Shown: one piece after another, positions 1 through 13,600 of the stretch
Layout of the letters: each line of letters opens with the position of its first letter
How positions within the stretch are numbered: position 1 is the stretch's first letter
Assembly (NCBI RefSeq): GCF_008831285.2
Contig: NC_045138.2
Coordinates: 38,867,115 to 38,927,114 of the forward strand
Reading direction: 5' to 3'
Length of the DNA: 60,000 bases
Origin: Nymphaea colorata
Taxonomy: Eukaryota; Streptophyta; Magnoliopsida; Nymphaeales; Nymphaeaceae
The notes under the pieces: model-generated
What the model was told of the DNA's origin: nothing
The model's input: the letters and a program-made list of their open reading frames with translations, nothing else
Databases searched by the model: none
Program-made: the position numbers and the translations under genes

Positions 1-431
1 GAGCAACTCTGGTTGGGCGTATTGAGGAGGGACTGACAACGCGGGAGGATCGGATCTAACCTCGTGTCCGATGTTCGGAGAGGTGCTTGAGAGAGTCGAT
101 CATGCCAGATGGTACCGCCAGATCTTAGCACCCATGATTGCTAAGTGCAGGGACCTGATTTGCAGGCCGGGATAAGAAACCATGGCGGATTAAGCCATCT
201 GTGTTACGAAGAAGAAGAAGGTCTTCTCACTGCATTTTGGGAAACTAAAGCGAACCTGTAAGCTTCTTGACGTGTACTCTAGAAATTAATCAGTAAGAGA
301 GACGGTGGGGTTTTGGGTTCACTGAGAAGAAAGGAAGCCTGCTTCCCATCTTTGGAAACCGATGACAAGAACGAAAAAAACAGAGGTGGGGTTGCCGCCG
401 GACCGCCGGTCAATCTGGAATTGGTGGGTAC
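1..431 (-). other. Intron 1 segment of a fourth, left-truncated receptor kinase gene
   Basis: This stretch is not an independent gene. It is recognisably similar to 14638-15200, the part of gene A's intron 1 next to its first exon: both begin GAGCAACTCTGGTTGGGCG and share further blocks, including the segment with CAGATCTTAGC and the CCATGGCGGA motif. The homology runs continuously into the exon-1 copy at 432-588. I infer that this is intron 1 of another tandem paralog whose exons 2 onward lie left of the window. The plus-strand reading frame that is open in gene A's intron (14612-14860) is interrupted here. Confidence 0.7.
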
Positions 432-588
432 CTTCTTTCGGATCCAAAACTGGAGACGTCAGCGCCGAACAGGGACGAGGAGCAAGCAAGAAGGCGATGA
501 AGACGGAAGCAATGAAGAAGAAGACGGTGGGAGTTGCTTGAAGCTGCCGGCCGCCGTCACCACCACTACCCACGCCGCCGTTGTTCAT
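432..588 (-). CDS. Exon 1 (signal peptide) of a fourth malectin LRR receptor kinase, partial
   Basis: A single coding exon on the minus strand encodes a start Met, a Gly-rich stretch (MNNGGVGSGGDGG), a hydrophobic signal peptide core (TVFFFIASVFIAFLL) and a tail ending LDPKEG. It stops at a GT donor (GAAAGAAG/GTACC) after the first base of a codon, which is the phase used by exon 1 of gene A. The gene A counterpart is 15201-15354, and the upstream DNA of the two is also similar. The remaining exons would lie at lower coordinates, outside the window. It may be an intact gene or a solitary duplicated exon; the window cannot decide. An in-frame upstream Met exists at 702, but the Met at 588 gives the normal signal-peptide layout. 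Confidence 0.7.
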
Positions 589-1620
589 AGTCGACGATCT
601 AATCTTTCTTTGATCACCAACACTAGTTTTACCGCTGCCCCAATGTCCTGCAGGGAGTTGGACTCTTGAATGGGTCTCCCCAAGTAGGCTCAACGAGTAC
701 ACGGAGAAGGCGCCATCACCATAGAAAGGGATCTACTACATGTTTTTTCTCACTCTCTGTGAACTTTCATTTCCGATTCTCTTTATTGGGGTTGCGTCTG
801 CAATTATGGGGTAGGAGTTGGGGAAGATGATCGCAGCAGAAATTTTTCTCTTCTTTAAACGTCCTGTTAGGTAGTACAGCAGGGCAGCAGCAAAGGAATT
901 TATTATTGCAGTAGAAAACAAAATCCTTTGGGTTTTAGATATGGAGAACACAGCACGCAGTGGCTGACCAAGGAACTGCGGGATCCACAGAAGGGGCGCC
1001 CCTTTTTCAATCGTCTGCCGTGGCAGCATGACCCACATTGCCACGGGCTGCGTGCTTTTCGTTTTTCCCTTTTAACAGAACGAAGCATCGTTTAATCCAA
1101 CTTAGATTCGATGTTCGACTCAACCGGATATAAGAAAATGGACAAAGACAAAATTGATGTCCTATTAAGACTGCTGGTCAAGAAGTTTATATATGAAACG
1201 ACACTCTAGTGGTTGAATTATAATTTTAACAAATTTTCTAATTTAACTGAAATATAATATAGTTTTTTTCTAAATATGAATTAATATTTTAGATATCCAA
1301 AGAAATGGTATGATAAAATATATATCCTATTTCAATTGGATACATTGACCGTTTTCTTTTTCATTTTCTTGAAAATCTAGTTCTTTTCCACATTTTTTTC
1401 TCCTTTCCTATCCTAGCTCTCTTCAAGTCTCTGAGACGGTGGCTGACAATATGAGATCGGACGAGAGGCCGCCGAAGTCAGGTAGAAAAATGATGGCGGT
1501 GGTGGTGGTGGCGGCGGCGGCGGCGGCTGCCACCTGCCGGAGAAGCTTCATCCTCTTTTCCTTTAAGTTTTCAACATTAAATGTCAAGCGGTGTGCACTT
1601 CCGTTGATCGCCATTCTTTA
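589..1620 (-). promoter_or_regulatory. Upstream region of the left-edge gene, paralogous to gene A's upstream region
   Basis: The DNA upstream of the left-edge exon 1 resembles the DNA upstream of gene A. Blocks at 660-720 match 15440-15500 (GAGTACACGGAGAAGG against GAATACACAGAGAAGG). The block at 885-910 matches 15670-15700 around TTTATTATTGCA. The block at 1418-1545 matches 15785-15920 (TTCAAGTCTCTGA, then CCACCTGCCGGAGAAGCTTC against CCACTTGCCGGAAAACTTCC). Both copies therefore descend from one duplicated promoter and 5' leader. A (GGT)n/(GGC)n run lies at 1496-1530. No TATA box or start site can be assigned with confidence. Confidence 0.5.
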
Positions 1621-3947
1621 TTTGTCATTTAGGGTTGGTGCAATGGTTGGAATAGAATTGGTCAGTTATTGTTTTGATTTTTAGTAGCATCAACTCTTTG
1701 TCTGCAAAAGAAAGAACACTACTGATATCTAAATATTCACTCGAATAGTGGGATTATTAGCCTTCTGCTCACCCGAAATCTCATCCCTACACATTATTTG
1801 TTCTTCGGGCTAAACCGTTCATGTTTACAAAAATAAATGTTAACTCATCATTTATCAGTCCTAATCTTGCTCTTGTCAGCGGCCAAGGACATTGAAAGTA
1901 ATTTAAACGTAATTAAAATATTCGACGTTAAAAAAGCATAAAAATGATAAAAACCAGACATCTAATACCCTTGAGTTGGCCACAATCGAACGCACAAGGA
2001 ATTGCTCATATTGGAGTTCGGGTTTACACCAAGTTTACTTGTTTCTTTCAACAAATCCAACATGCATTTTAATAAGCTCTGCTTATAGATTTTCATTGTA
2101 ATTAATTAATTAATTAATGGTTCCTGAAAACATTATAAAACATGGAGGATTTTTCTTTCTATCAAGTCAAAAGTGCGATTAAATTGAAGAAATTGTAATA
2201 TAAAAAATATATGGAGCTACAAAGGGACCCTTACTAGCCACTAAAATATCCTTCTGGTCATGACTATGTCTGGCACATCCTCTTTGACATTTTCATAGAA
2301 TCCATGTCGGCCAAAATCTTAGCACTTGCCAAGTCAATCGAAATATGGAACTTAAGAAGAAATTACCGTTACCAAGATCTTCAACCAGTTAAACAGCAAC
2401 AAAAGCCCAAGCTCATGGACTTGTGGATTTCGCGGCGGTCAAAAATAGGGTGCACTGGAAACAAAATCATTGGCTTTTGTGACGAACAGCGGGTCTGCAG
2501 CTTGCCGCGATAAATAATTTATTATTTTTTGTTAAATAATTAATGAAATCAGAACTTGTGATTTTATTGTTTGTGAATATCTAAGTGCTTATATCCTGAA
2601 ATTGGTGTAAACTAGACGCTTAGCGTCAGGATACAAAACTGACCCTCTAATTTTTTGTTAAAAAATAGTTTTAAATAAATGTGAACATCTTAATATATTG
2701 ATAAAGCTATTTTAATACGAAAATGCTTTGATTCAGGTTGTTTTTATGAAAAATGTAGATTTTCTTATTATCAAAATGTTGATGCTATGAGGGCGATTTA
2801 TTTTTTATTATAAAAATACTATTAAAGCCTAACAAATGAACAACTTCATATATGTTTTGCATCAACCTGTTATTAAAGTTAAATTGCAATAAAAACATTT
2901 TAAGCATCAAAATTAAAGCGTCTACTTTTTTATCCCTCATAACCATCTGGTTTTTACCAATTTCTCCTTATATCTTTGCTGCACCTCATATATATATATA
3001 ACAAAGGTGTATTCTTATAAGGATGTTCAACAAGTTGAACTAATTTGGGCTGGGTTCAAAGTCACTCATTTTGAACTTTGACTCCAGATCATATCGTTTG
3101 ATAAATGGGACTAGTTCGAGTTAAAAAAGAAGAAGAAGAAATAGTTTAAGAAAACGAGCGGAGCCGAGCTAAGCAGACTTGATTTGTTAAACTCATGGAA
3201 ATAGAATGTGTAAACTTACCATCATAAAAAAAAACACGAAGTGTTGCAATGGTGTTCTGCCTTGCTAGCAGGGACCAAGGCTGATCCTATCCGTTCAAGT
3301 TAAAGTATTGGTTTTCCTTTTTATATATATATATATATATATGAATGCTTAGCTCAACTTCGAGCTTAATCGAGTCGAATTCGAGTTTTTGAACTTTAAA
3401 CTTAGCTTAATCGAGACCGTTCGAGTTTTTTTAACCCTGAACTGAGCTAAAGCTAATGAACTCAAGCTCCAGCGAATGAACTCAACTACTCAAGCTCCAA
3501 CCGAGCTTTTTTAATAGAAACAGGCACCGTGCACCAGTCAAACAAAAAAAGAAACAGAGCCGTTTCTTTCGATGGTTGCCTAAATCTCAAAAAAAAAAAA
3601 AAAATTGTAATTTGTATTCAATCGATCATGTCATATACGATGTTCATAGGTTTAGTATGGTCAACTATACACAGTCTGTAGTTGGAAAGGCCAACGGTAC
3701 ATGCCGCAAGAAACTGATTCCTCAATCCGCACTCCCCTCAAGAAGTATGTTGAAGCACAGGAAGAAAACACCCATAACAGAGAAGGGGTTCTGTTCTGGA
3801 GCTTCATCGTTTTGGTGGTATGCCTCGAACGTGATCTACGTATTCTTTCAGAAACAAGGTTCTTTGTATCCACTTGTTTCTGTCGCAATGCTGCCCACCA
3901 TCTGTGGGAACTCCACGCAATCAGGCATCTCCCTCACAGCAGTTGGC
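1621..3947. other. AT-rich intergenic spacer, no gene seen
   Basis: No coding exon is recognisable. The region holds an (ATTA)n-type tract near 2100-2117, short (AT)n tracts at about 2990-3000 and 3321-3341, and a dispersed repeat rich in CGAG/GAGCT words at about 3040-3510 (separate entry). The part just below 3948 should contain the 3' untranslated region of gene A, but no poly(A) signal was assigned. Confidence 0.6.
3040..3510. repeat. Dispersed GAGCTCGA-rich repeat, copy 1
   Basis: The stretch is built of repeated words such as GAGCTTAATCGAG, TCGAGTTTTT and GAACTCAAGCTCC. The same vocabulary is found at about 34150-34530 (CGGCTCGAGCTTGACTCG, GAATCGAGCTTGGG), with a shorter relative near 12205-12255 (CGGCTCGGCTCAGCTCGGC). 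Such words are typical of degenerate high-copy transposon remnants in plant genomes. No terminal repeats or target duplications were found, so the class is open. Confidence 0.5.
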
Positions 3948-6900
3948 CTATGAAGATGGAGGGATTTCATGGAGACTTTCTGGTAGACCGCGCTCACTCT
4001 CATCCTCTATAGGACCTGAAACGTAGGATCGACTCCATGGCATTTCTGCGGAACAGCTGGACGCCGGGACCTGACTGTTGCACTGCCACTCTGCTATTTT
4101 TTGCATTCGGCTGCTCAAGTCGGTAGCTGATACTCCTGGGGTTGGAAGAGGGGCCTGCACTGGTTCCCGGCCTTCAAGCATGCTCACCACTGTGGACATT
4201 TTCGGTCGAAGCAGAGGGGATGGATTGGTGCACAGGAGAGCCACATTAAGCATTGTTAAGGCTTCGTCTTTCGAGTGGGTTGATTCTAGAGCAGGATCTA
4301 CAAGGTCCAGCAGATTTCCTGTTTGCTGAAGAATACACGCCTAGGGAGAAAGAGTGATTAGCAAAGTGGAAAGATCAAAGGTATGACTTTATCGGAATTC
4401 AAGGGGCACGTACTTACCCAGTCTAGAAGGTAGGCACCTTCTCCCAAATGCTTGAAGTTTACATTGTTCTGCCCACTAACAATCTCAAGAGCAACGACTC
4501 CAAAGCTGTAAACATCCGCCTTGTAAGTCAGATGACCACGCATGGCATACTCAGGTGCCATGTATCCACTGCAGTTGTGAGATTTATATTGGGTGAGAGA
4601 CAATTCATATGCCCAAATCAGCTGTACCACAAAAATGTCCCGCTTAAATGTAGCTAGGGTAGCATGTGTAATTTTAGAAGATGAATCAAGCTGTAAGAAA
4701 GGCGACATGAAACAGGAACATACTTTCTCTTTTGCAGATCTGCTTTAAATTTTCTGCATTCTTCTTTCTTTTTTTTTTTAATAATCCTTGTTTGAGGATT
4801 CTTCCTTTAAATGATTGAACATATCGATTTTCCATTTTGTGCTTTACAAAATTTACGAATTTTGAAAGTTACTGCAAATTAATATATCAATTAAATCTAG
4901 GGGCAGGCCGATGCTCCATACAATGTATACAAATGCCTGAATGTTGACCAAGCATCATCGCTGATTCTGCCAGTAACCAATGACTAATCTCCAGCAAGAC
5001 AGGGTAACTTGATAGGCACAAGCACATACCCTTCTGGTATTTCTCCTAATGACTGACAGAAGTATTGAACGTAATAAGCCAGTTTTTCTCGATCTAAGAA
5101 AGATGTTAGCAGGAAATGCAGCTGCTAATGGCTGTAACTGCACCCAGGATAACCAAGAATAGGAAGTACAAGAACGAAATATGTTCTAGCAACCAAGAAC
5201 AACTAAGTTAAAGATTCAGAGATGTAAAGAACCTAATCTTGCGGCAGGTAACAGAAATGCAAAAATTCTAATAGCAGATCATTGACAGAGAATTTCGACT
5301 AATGTTACACGAGTTTAAAGGAGGAAAACAATTAAACACTCAGGAAGCTATTGCTTGGTTAAGTGCTTGAGGTGTCAGTACAGGTTTAAGGGTTTGAGCC
5401 TCCATATCATCCGCTGGAAATCCAGACGGTTAAAAATCGTCTCTGGTCCAAGCACCGCTAATTATATCAGCTCTTGACTCAGTCGTTCATGGAGGCAGTA
5501 TAAGATATTGAAATATGAATAGCTACCACCAGTAATTTTGTACTTCTGTTCTGAATTTAGAGAGGAAAAGTATGATAAACTGATAAGAAGTAAAGAATAC
5601 AACTTACTAAGTTCCAGCTACGCGGGTGCTGATGTGGGTCTTCTCATCTTCATGAAGTTTGGCAAGTCCAAAGTCAGATATTTTAGCATTCAGATCTTTG
5701 TCAAGCAGCACATTGGTAGATTTGATGTCTCTATGTACAATCTTCAGAGTGGATTCTTCATGAAGATAAGCCAGACCTCTGGCTATCCCAATGCAAATCT
5801 TGCGGCGTGTAGGCCAGTTCAGTTTCAGTCTCTTCTCTCTTGGACCTATTTAAATGAACCATCGCTATTAACACAGCTACTTGAAACATTAGGAAAGAAA
5901 AGAATTGGGTGATTTAGAAGATGTTCATCAGCAAGCTTTACCAAAAAGTGCAATGGCAAGAGAATTGTTCTCCATGTACTCGTATACAAGTAATAATTGC
6001 TTCCCTTCAGTGCAACAACCATACAGTTTTACAAGGTTTGGGTGTTGCAAGGCGGAAATCATTCCTATCTCTGTGACAAATTCATGGCTACCCTGCTTTG
6101 ATTTGGAAGAGAGCTGCTTGACTGCAATAATAGTTCCATCTGACAGATGACCCTGCGTTTTTAAATATTCCTCTTTGATTAGCATTCTGCAGTCGCTTAC
6201 ATAGACTCAAGCAACTGCATCCAAATTAGTCAAACACCATGTTAATGGTTAAAGCAATCACCAGACTGACTGGGCAGATCCCTAAGCTATAACCATTATG
6301 GAGCATCACATTGCAGTATCACAGGATAGCACTTCACCTAGGCTGAAAGTCAGTCTCATGCAAGAAAACCAAAAAGGATAAAAGAATGATTGGAGTCAGA
6401 TTGGCATTGAGGCCCATGACCATAGCTTTACATTCCACTTAGCATTTGATCACATAGAAATTAGGACTATGAAATTCTCAAAACATGATATTCACGAAAG
6501 GAGATTTTCCTTTCGTATAGCCATGTAATAAAAGCCTACTGGTTAGTGAGTCATGTCTATACCTTGTAAACTGATCCAAAACCTCCCTCTCCAATCTTGT
6601 TAGCTTCATCGAAGTTCGCTGTGGCAGCTTTAATCTGTTTCAAGGTGAAGGATCCGGTTTGGAGGTCGAGCCCCCGAAGTTCTGTAAAGGAAGCATGGTT
6701 GGAGGAAAAATGTTAACCCTGGAATTGAATATCAATAAAAACACAGGCTAGCATGTGAAGCACTCTTGAGCCGTCTGATATAACAGCAAATTGGTAATAC
6801 ACTCCATTATGTTGTATTTTATTCTCCAAGGGCTGTCAAGAAGATCTCTAATTTTATATAGTTATTCAGTATTTTTTTTCATCTCGTACCTCTACATAAA

Positions 6901-7639
6901 GAATCAAGACTGAACATATACCCCTAGGAGCATTAAGGGATTCTGGCTTGGTACAACTCTTAATCTCCTCTAGTTCTCTCCTCTTTCATCCTTATTTAAC
7001 CAAGTCAACAGCAGATGGAAACATCCAAGTTGAGAGCAGGTGGACACAAGCTTGATCTAATGTGGCATTGAACCTACCATTAAAAGTACTCTTATAGCTT
7101 TTGCAAACTAGATGTTTTAGGACTCCCAAAAAAGTTTAGCAGATAAAAAATGGGTCTAGTACATTGTCAACTATTTATAGGGAAACCTTTGTGAGGTGCA
7201 TCAAACAACATCAATTTTCAGATACAGAACCTTCTATTCAACTAAGTTGAATTTATATGATCACAAAATGTTAATTTAACTTAAATACGAACACAGAAGA
7301 TAAACAATAGTCCAACTGCAATTCAAAATCAAAGGCCAAAGCAGTAGAACCATGGACCTTAATGCATGTGATTGCAAGATGTGCTCTTACCTAGTTCATC
7401 TTGCTTATGCATCAGGATGCCCTTCTTCCAGAGTATGCCAATGATCAAGAATATCAACAAGAAGAGAGACATCACACTGGCCACAATGCCGATGACAAGT
7501 TTCCTGTCAATACCTTCCTTGGGAGGATTAAATTCTTCCATATAGACCAGGCCAAAGAAACAACCATATCAGATAGTCAGAAAGTGCAATTATCAAGTCA
7601 TGGAAGAGATTAACAATAAAAGTAATTTGTTTAAAATTT

Positions 7640-7673
<34 letters not shown>

Positions 7674-10600
7674 CCTGTTTCTCCTTTCATGCATACAGGT
7701 ATAACAAGGCACAAAGTCAAGGACTTGCAGATTGGATTAGATGCTGATGTAGCCCTAAAATTCTCAATGCAGTGGTTATAAATTCATGTGACATCCCAGA
7801 ACTAGGATCAATTTCACAAGTTGCAGTTTTATATCATACGTGCTAGTGCAATCTAGTCTATACAGCCAACTGTTACGTCCAAGAAACTCAGCCAAGGTTG
7901 CTTTGTCGCAGTTTTTTATGCCACTATACGTTATCAACATGTGATACCAAAGTTATTCTATTTCTCCACTCCACTCGCACATAAAGACAACTAAATGATG
8001 CAGGAACCGGAGTTGCACCATTTCTTTCTTAACAGTTTACTGCATATTCATATGAATAGACAAAAAATTCAGTATTCCACATTTTTGATGATCACTGGAA
8101 AACCATACATACTGAGCACCATGTTCTTGTCCTAGACAGTGAGATCCTTCTCAAATATTTCCACATTGGTTACTGCATATTCATATGACAACAAATTCAG
8201 TGTTCCACATTCTTGACGAGCACAGGAAAACCATATATACTTTAGCACCATGTTCTTGTCCTAGACAGTGAGATCCTTCTCAAATATTCCACATTCCTTA
8301 TCTGTTTTTTAAGAGGAATATGCACAGAAGGTGGAACTATAAAAATACATGGGAAAGCATAAAGAAAAGAACTTTTATTGAATAAAAGAGAGATACCAGA
8401 TTCAACTGAAATAGCAGAAACCAGAGGACCATATGTTCCAGCATATGGCATTCCTGTAGTGCCTTTTCCAGCCCAAAAGAAGTGAATCTCCAGTATGTTA
8501 TTTGTTACGTTCACACTTTGAAATGTCCGAACGGTGGCCTTGTTGGAGCCATTGGCAGCCTCTTTTATATTGAAATCCTTGAGTTCTAGCTTCCCCTGCA
8601 TTTCCATGATTAAATGTTAACTCCTAAAAGTTCTCCCAGAAACTGTTAAGCCAAACTTTTCTTACCTGAATATACACATCAAATATACGCTTCCCCAAGC
8701 TGGTATAATTTTTGTCATCTGTTATTACTATTTCAGAAAAGTAAAGCCTCACTGTGTAAGGTCCGTTCCACAGACATAGCCCATAGTATTTGAGAGAGAG
8801 TGGAGAAATTCGTGCTGTTCTGTATAGGTCTGGGTTTGGCATAGATAGTGTTGAGTTGGTGGAGACGGTGTATTCATCAGTGTCATCATTATTGTCCATT
8901 ATAGTTCCAGTGCTACTTAATGCCCAGTTTCCTTGAGGACTCGGAAAGAAAGCTGCACCACCATTTATTGCAGTATCTCCTTCAAATGTTGTGTTGCCAA
9001 TGGTAACTGATTTACTGCTCCCACATTTCACATGAAAAGAAGAGTCTGCAAAACAGGAAAGCAAACTATGCGAGTTAAAATACTGGAGACGCCAAAGATC
9101 TCTGGATTTGGGCTCAAAAGAAAGACAAACAAGAAAGAAGCTCACGTCTTTGTTTTCGAGCATTGCAAGGAGAAGCTTTCCTCAAGCAAGGATGTATGAT
9201 GTGTCTGCATGTACATGCAACACGGAAAAATGTCTAATTGAAAAGGGCATTAACTACTATAAAACATCTTGGGCTCGTAGGCACAATAAGAAAACAGTAA
9301 ACGCCCTAAATACAATAAGAAAAAAACTCTAAAGAAATTTATACCACAAGCCAAAACAGCATAGTGAATAAAGAAAGCTTACTCATTTGTCAGCACTTCT
9401 GGGAAGCTCTCAACTAAATTGCTGAAGATTGACAATTCAGATATCAGTTAGAAGCATGAGAGATTGTAGAGAAACGTAAGAGTCATAGGGAGGTGGATCA
9501 TGAAGAAGCACGAAATAGAAATGGAGGCAGTAAGGTTCTTACGTTTTTCCTGCGCCCCCACAATTATCTGATACATCAGAATCAGTGTATGTGAAGTTGT
9601 TGTATGACAAATCCCTACATAACATTGACAAACGTCAACATGAAAGAGACACCAGACATAAAGCAAGGCAGAAAACCAAAGTGTTATTGTTGAGAGCCAC
9701 AATTCTGAAAGAACTTATAGTAAGACTTTATATGGACATCAAAGAAAAAGCGACTTCATGGGTGGATGATAAAGCAAATTTCACTCGGCAGATATTCATT
9801 TACAGGGAACTGCTGGAACTGCTCCTTATATCCTAGCATGTTCCTAGTGATTATTTTTAGACACCCTGTTCCTGTTTCACCAGTCACCATCTGATGAGTT
9901 TCATCTGGAACCAGCTCAACCTCATGCATGAATCGGTCAGTAATTGATGAAGAGGCAGGCGAGCCAAAATGGTCTAGAGGAAAAAAAGAACTTCTAAACT
10001 AAAAAACATGGAGGGATTTTAAACTTGAATGAATAATTATGAAGAAGAAACATACACTTCAACTGTAGTGCTTTTTATCCAATCAGGAATGACGCCAGAT
10101 AAGCTATTGTTTGTCAGATACCTGCACCCAGAGACGGGAGAAGTTTTAGAAACATTTTATCATGTTAGAGTTGCCAATTATTTATGTGAGTACATAGAAA
10201 ATAATCCATAAATACTATCAATTAAAATGAGTTCACCTACACGAACATTAGCCGATCAATGGACTGTAAAGAGTTTGGTATTCCACCAGTCAAGTTGTTA
10301 AAGCTTAGATCTCTGCGAAGGAACAAAAAGCAACGTAATCTATGCAAGGAATAACAGTTATCAGGAATATTCTGCTCAGAACCTTCAGTTTACTTTACTC
10401 TATTTATTAATAATTCACTTACAGTATTCTCAGGATCTTGAATTGGCCAATATAATCAGGGATTTGACCAAAGAGCAAGCAGTTCCTCAATATCCTAAAC
10501 AATATAATGACATTCTCTTAATTTGATCCCTTGATAAGTGGAACTGGTACAACCATAACGCAAAAGACAATGTGGGAATTATGCTTACAAGCGCCATAAT

Positions 10601-13600
10601 TTTTTTTGTCTGCTCAAATCAGGGAAATTTGTACTTGTTCCAATTATGTCACTGATCCTCCTGTAATTGGTGAAAACTGAACGTTGTAATATTGTGACAA
10701 CATTATCATAACTGAAATTTTAGTGAGTTGATAATGGAACACACAGCTGCACTAGATTTTCCAATTTACTGATGCCAGCTGGAATAGGCCCCGCCAGATT
10801 AGTGCCCTGAATTTCTCTGAAACAAAATCTTGCTGGAAAATCAGTATCAAAGATAGAAGTTTCTGCCAGTCATTCCTAATGTAGCTGATAAAACTTACAA
10901 TCTTTGCAATTGTGTCCAGTTCCCAATAAAGTCAGGCAGCTTCCCGGACAACCCAAGGCTATTTATCCTACTGCAGTGCAACCAACCTTTTAGTTACTCA
11001 GCGATTATGAGTTCTTTAAATAATTCCATATGTCAAATATATCTTGATTTGTAAAAGTAAAATCAAAGTTTCTGATATAATTTTCAAAGTGTAAGCATTT
11101 CAAAAAGGTTCCTTATTGGTCGAAACAAGTGCTTTTCAAGAAGTGTGATGATGACTTTACTCGAAAATAACTGATAAGAGAAAGAAGGAATCTTACAAGT
11201 CAGTCATACTTGTCAACTTGGCCAAAGTTTGTGGCAATGCTCCTGTAAAATTGTTTGAACTGAGGACCCTGCGTTCAAATTTAATCACTTACCAGTGAGG
11301 CATCGTAAAGGCCACAAGAAAGTTTCCAAATGGAATCTATCAATGGTAATCTTACAATTTCTGTAAATTGCTCAAGTTTCCAATATGTGGGGGTATTTCT
11401 CCAGAAAATTGATTTGCTTCAAGTATTCTGCAGTTCCAACCCGCAGAAGCACCAAGTTAAGTGACATTTTGTGCTACCAATTTCACCAGAACCTTAGAAG
11501 AACTTTGAAACCTACAGTTGCTGAAGTGTGACCATTTCTCCAAGTTGTGTTGGAATAGGACCCGATAGGCGGTTTCCATATAGAGTCCTGGAGACAGTAA
11601 CGAAAATCTTGGATGAATCATAGACACAAAAGACAAAAGACAAAAAGTAAGGAACTTGCCAAATTATTCTAAGCATGATTATTAACATATTCTGTACTAA
11701 CAGATTTAGGATCTTCACCCCGGTAAAGTACTAAGTAGCAATCATAGTTACAGATTCTCATAACCTATGATCTATCCTTTGCTTCATAGTTAAATAACGT
11801 GTACCGGACTGATGGGGTTCAAATTTTATCTAAAGATTTTTAATGGATTCCCATGTTCAGAACGCCAGGGCCAAATTCTTGTTGCTCTTTATGAATCACA
11901 GATCTGATACTGTCCAACACTACATCTTTGTTCTTCAAAAAGTCATCTTAGACACGACGAGGTCGTATATAGTGCACATAATCTGTCAAAAGCAATGTCA
12001 GTTATCGGAAAAGTCATTTTGGCTCAAACATTTATATTCCGATGGTCAACTCTGGTTATTGGAGGGTTTCCTAGCTCCCCTCCTTGTACAGTTGTACTTC
12101 TTAAAATAAGAACTATTCGGAAGTTTTTATGAAGTAAAATAACTTAAGATATATCCGCAAATAAATATGAAACCTATAAGAGCTACAATCAGTGTTGTCA
12201 ATATTGTGCCGGCTCGGCTCAGCTCGGCATGTCACGTCTCGTCTCAGCCCGATGTGCATTATACTCGCCCGTTGCCAAAAAAAAAAAATTGGGTCGATAC
12301 ACATTTAAGAAAGTACTTCTCTTCTCAATTATTTTAATTTGGTCTTTAATTGTTTTTTAAACAAAAGATAAACGGAGAGAGGCTGATATCCAATAAGTAA
12401 GCAGATACGCCGCCATTTCCAGTAGGCTAGACCATGAGAGCCATTCTAATCTGTTCAGAATTGTACTTTCAATTAGAAGAATGCAACTGACAATTAGATT
12501 TTTGAAAAAGAAAAATCTAAGCTCTCCGTTTAATTTGGTCCGAATTTGTGCAGGGGGATCAGCTATTTGCGAGTTCGCTAACCATTTTTCCATCCTAAAT
12601 CTCTTCAAAGTTTTTACTGTGAAACAGTGATGAGAGAGAGATGGGCGATCTTACAGATTGACAAGTCGGGCGGCGCCCCACTCCGGAGGTATTGGACCGC
12701 TCAGATAATTCCTGGTGACATTACTGGCAGCAGCAGCAAATACAGTAAGACGAAAAAGAGGAAAGATACAAGAAAAGAAGTCTGTTGCTCAAGACAAACT
12801 GGATCCATCATCGATATTCAAGGAAAACTGAAGATGGTAATTCGCCAAAACGGGAGAGAAAGGGCTTACAACTGGGTAAGGAAGGGGAGCTCTGTCAGTT
12901 CCTTTGGAAGTGTTCCAGCCAAACCTTCTTTCGTGAGCGCTCTGCAAGTACGTGCAGATTCTTCAAAGGTTGCTTTGCATGTAAACTACTTTAAATCTTC
13001 ATCCACATCAACATTATGCATATACAAGAAAGAGATCGAGAGGCATTACATGCTGGTAACGTGGCAATAGGTGGAGTTTTGAGGGCATTGGCATTCAAGA
13101 GAAGGCCAGGCTGTGTTTGGAGGGAACCAGCTACAGGGATCAGCGCTGAAGTTCCAATCCTTCTTGCCCAGCACCTCAGCAATCCGCCGGAGAGCAGTCA
13201 CTGTCACATCCCCCAAAAAATCCAATCAGTCTCTTCGGTGGAAGATCACAGAACACTTAGACCCACTACGCATTTTCATATCCATCTAAACGAATTTCAG
13301 AAAGTGTAGCCGTATTGGAAAAGAACACAAATTTCATCCAAGCAAACAATCATTAAGAAACATATACTTCCTCAACAGTGTGATAACGATAACTGCTACT
13401 GCTTTCTCTGATCTTATAAGGTATGAATAAGATCAAGTTATTATATTCCTGCTATTGAGTTTAAATAGATTTTTGTAGTTCTGAAAGAAAAACGAAAAAA
13501 TGAAATGTTCTTTAACAACACAAAACTTGGTAGTGGCTATACCTTTCGAAAGATTCAACTACGAGAAAAAGATTTTGCTCTCACCCATTTCAAGATGCAC

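Noticed and set aside
313-669. 118-codon plus-strand frame at the left edge
   Set aside because: It is antisense to the signal-peptide exon at 432-588, whose frame and donor are supported by the gene A paralog.
1439-1684. 81-codon frame with poly-Val and poly-Ala
   Set aside because: The runs come from a (GGT)n/(GGC)n microsatellite in a promoter-like region, and the frame is not kept in the paralogous region near 15800-15930.
5538-6150. Plus-strand open frames across the gene A kinase region
   Set aside because: They are the complement of real kinase exons, which carry conserved motifs on the minus strand with correct splice borders. Similar shadows occur over genes B and C.
12991-13309. 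Open frames on both strands at the N-cap region of gene A
   Set aside because: The true reading of this segment is the minus-strand exon 13200-13050 in another frame, giving [16 protein letters not shown] and ending CHVTS before a GT donor.
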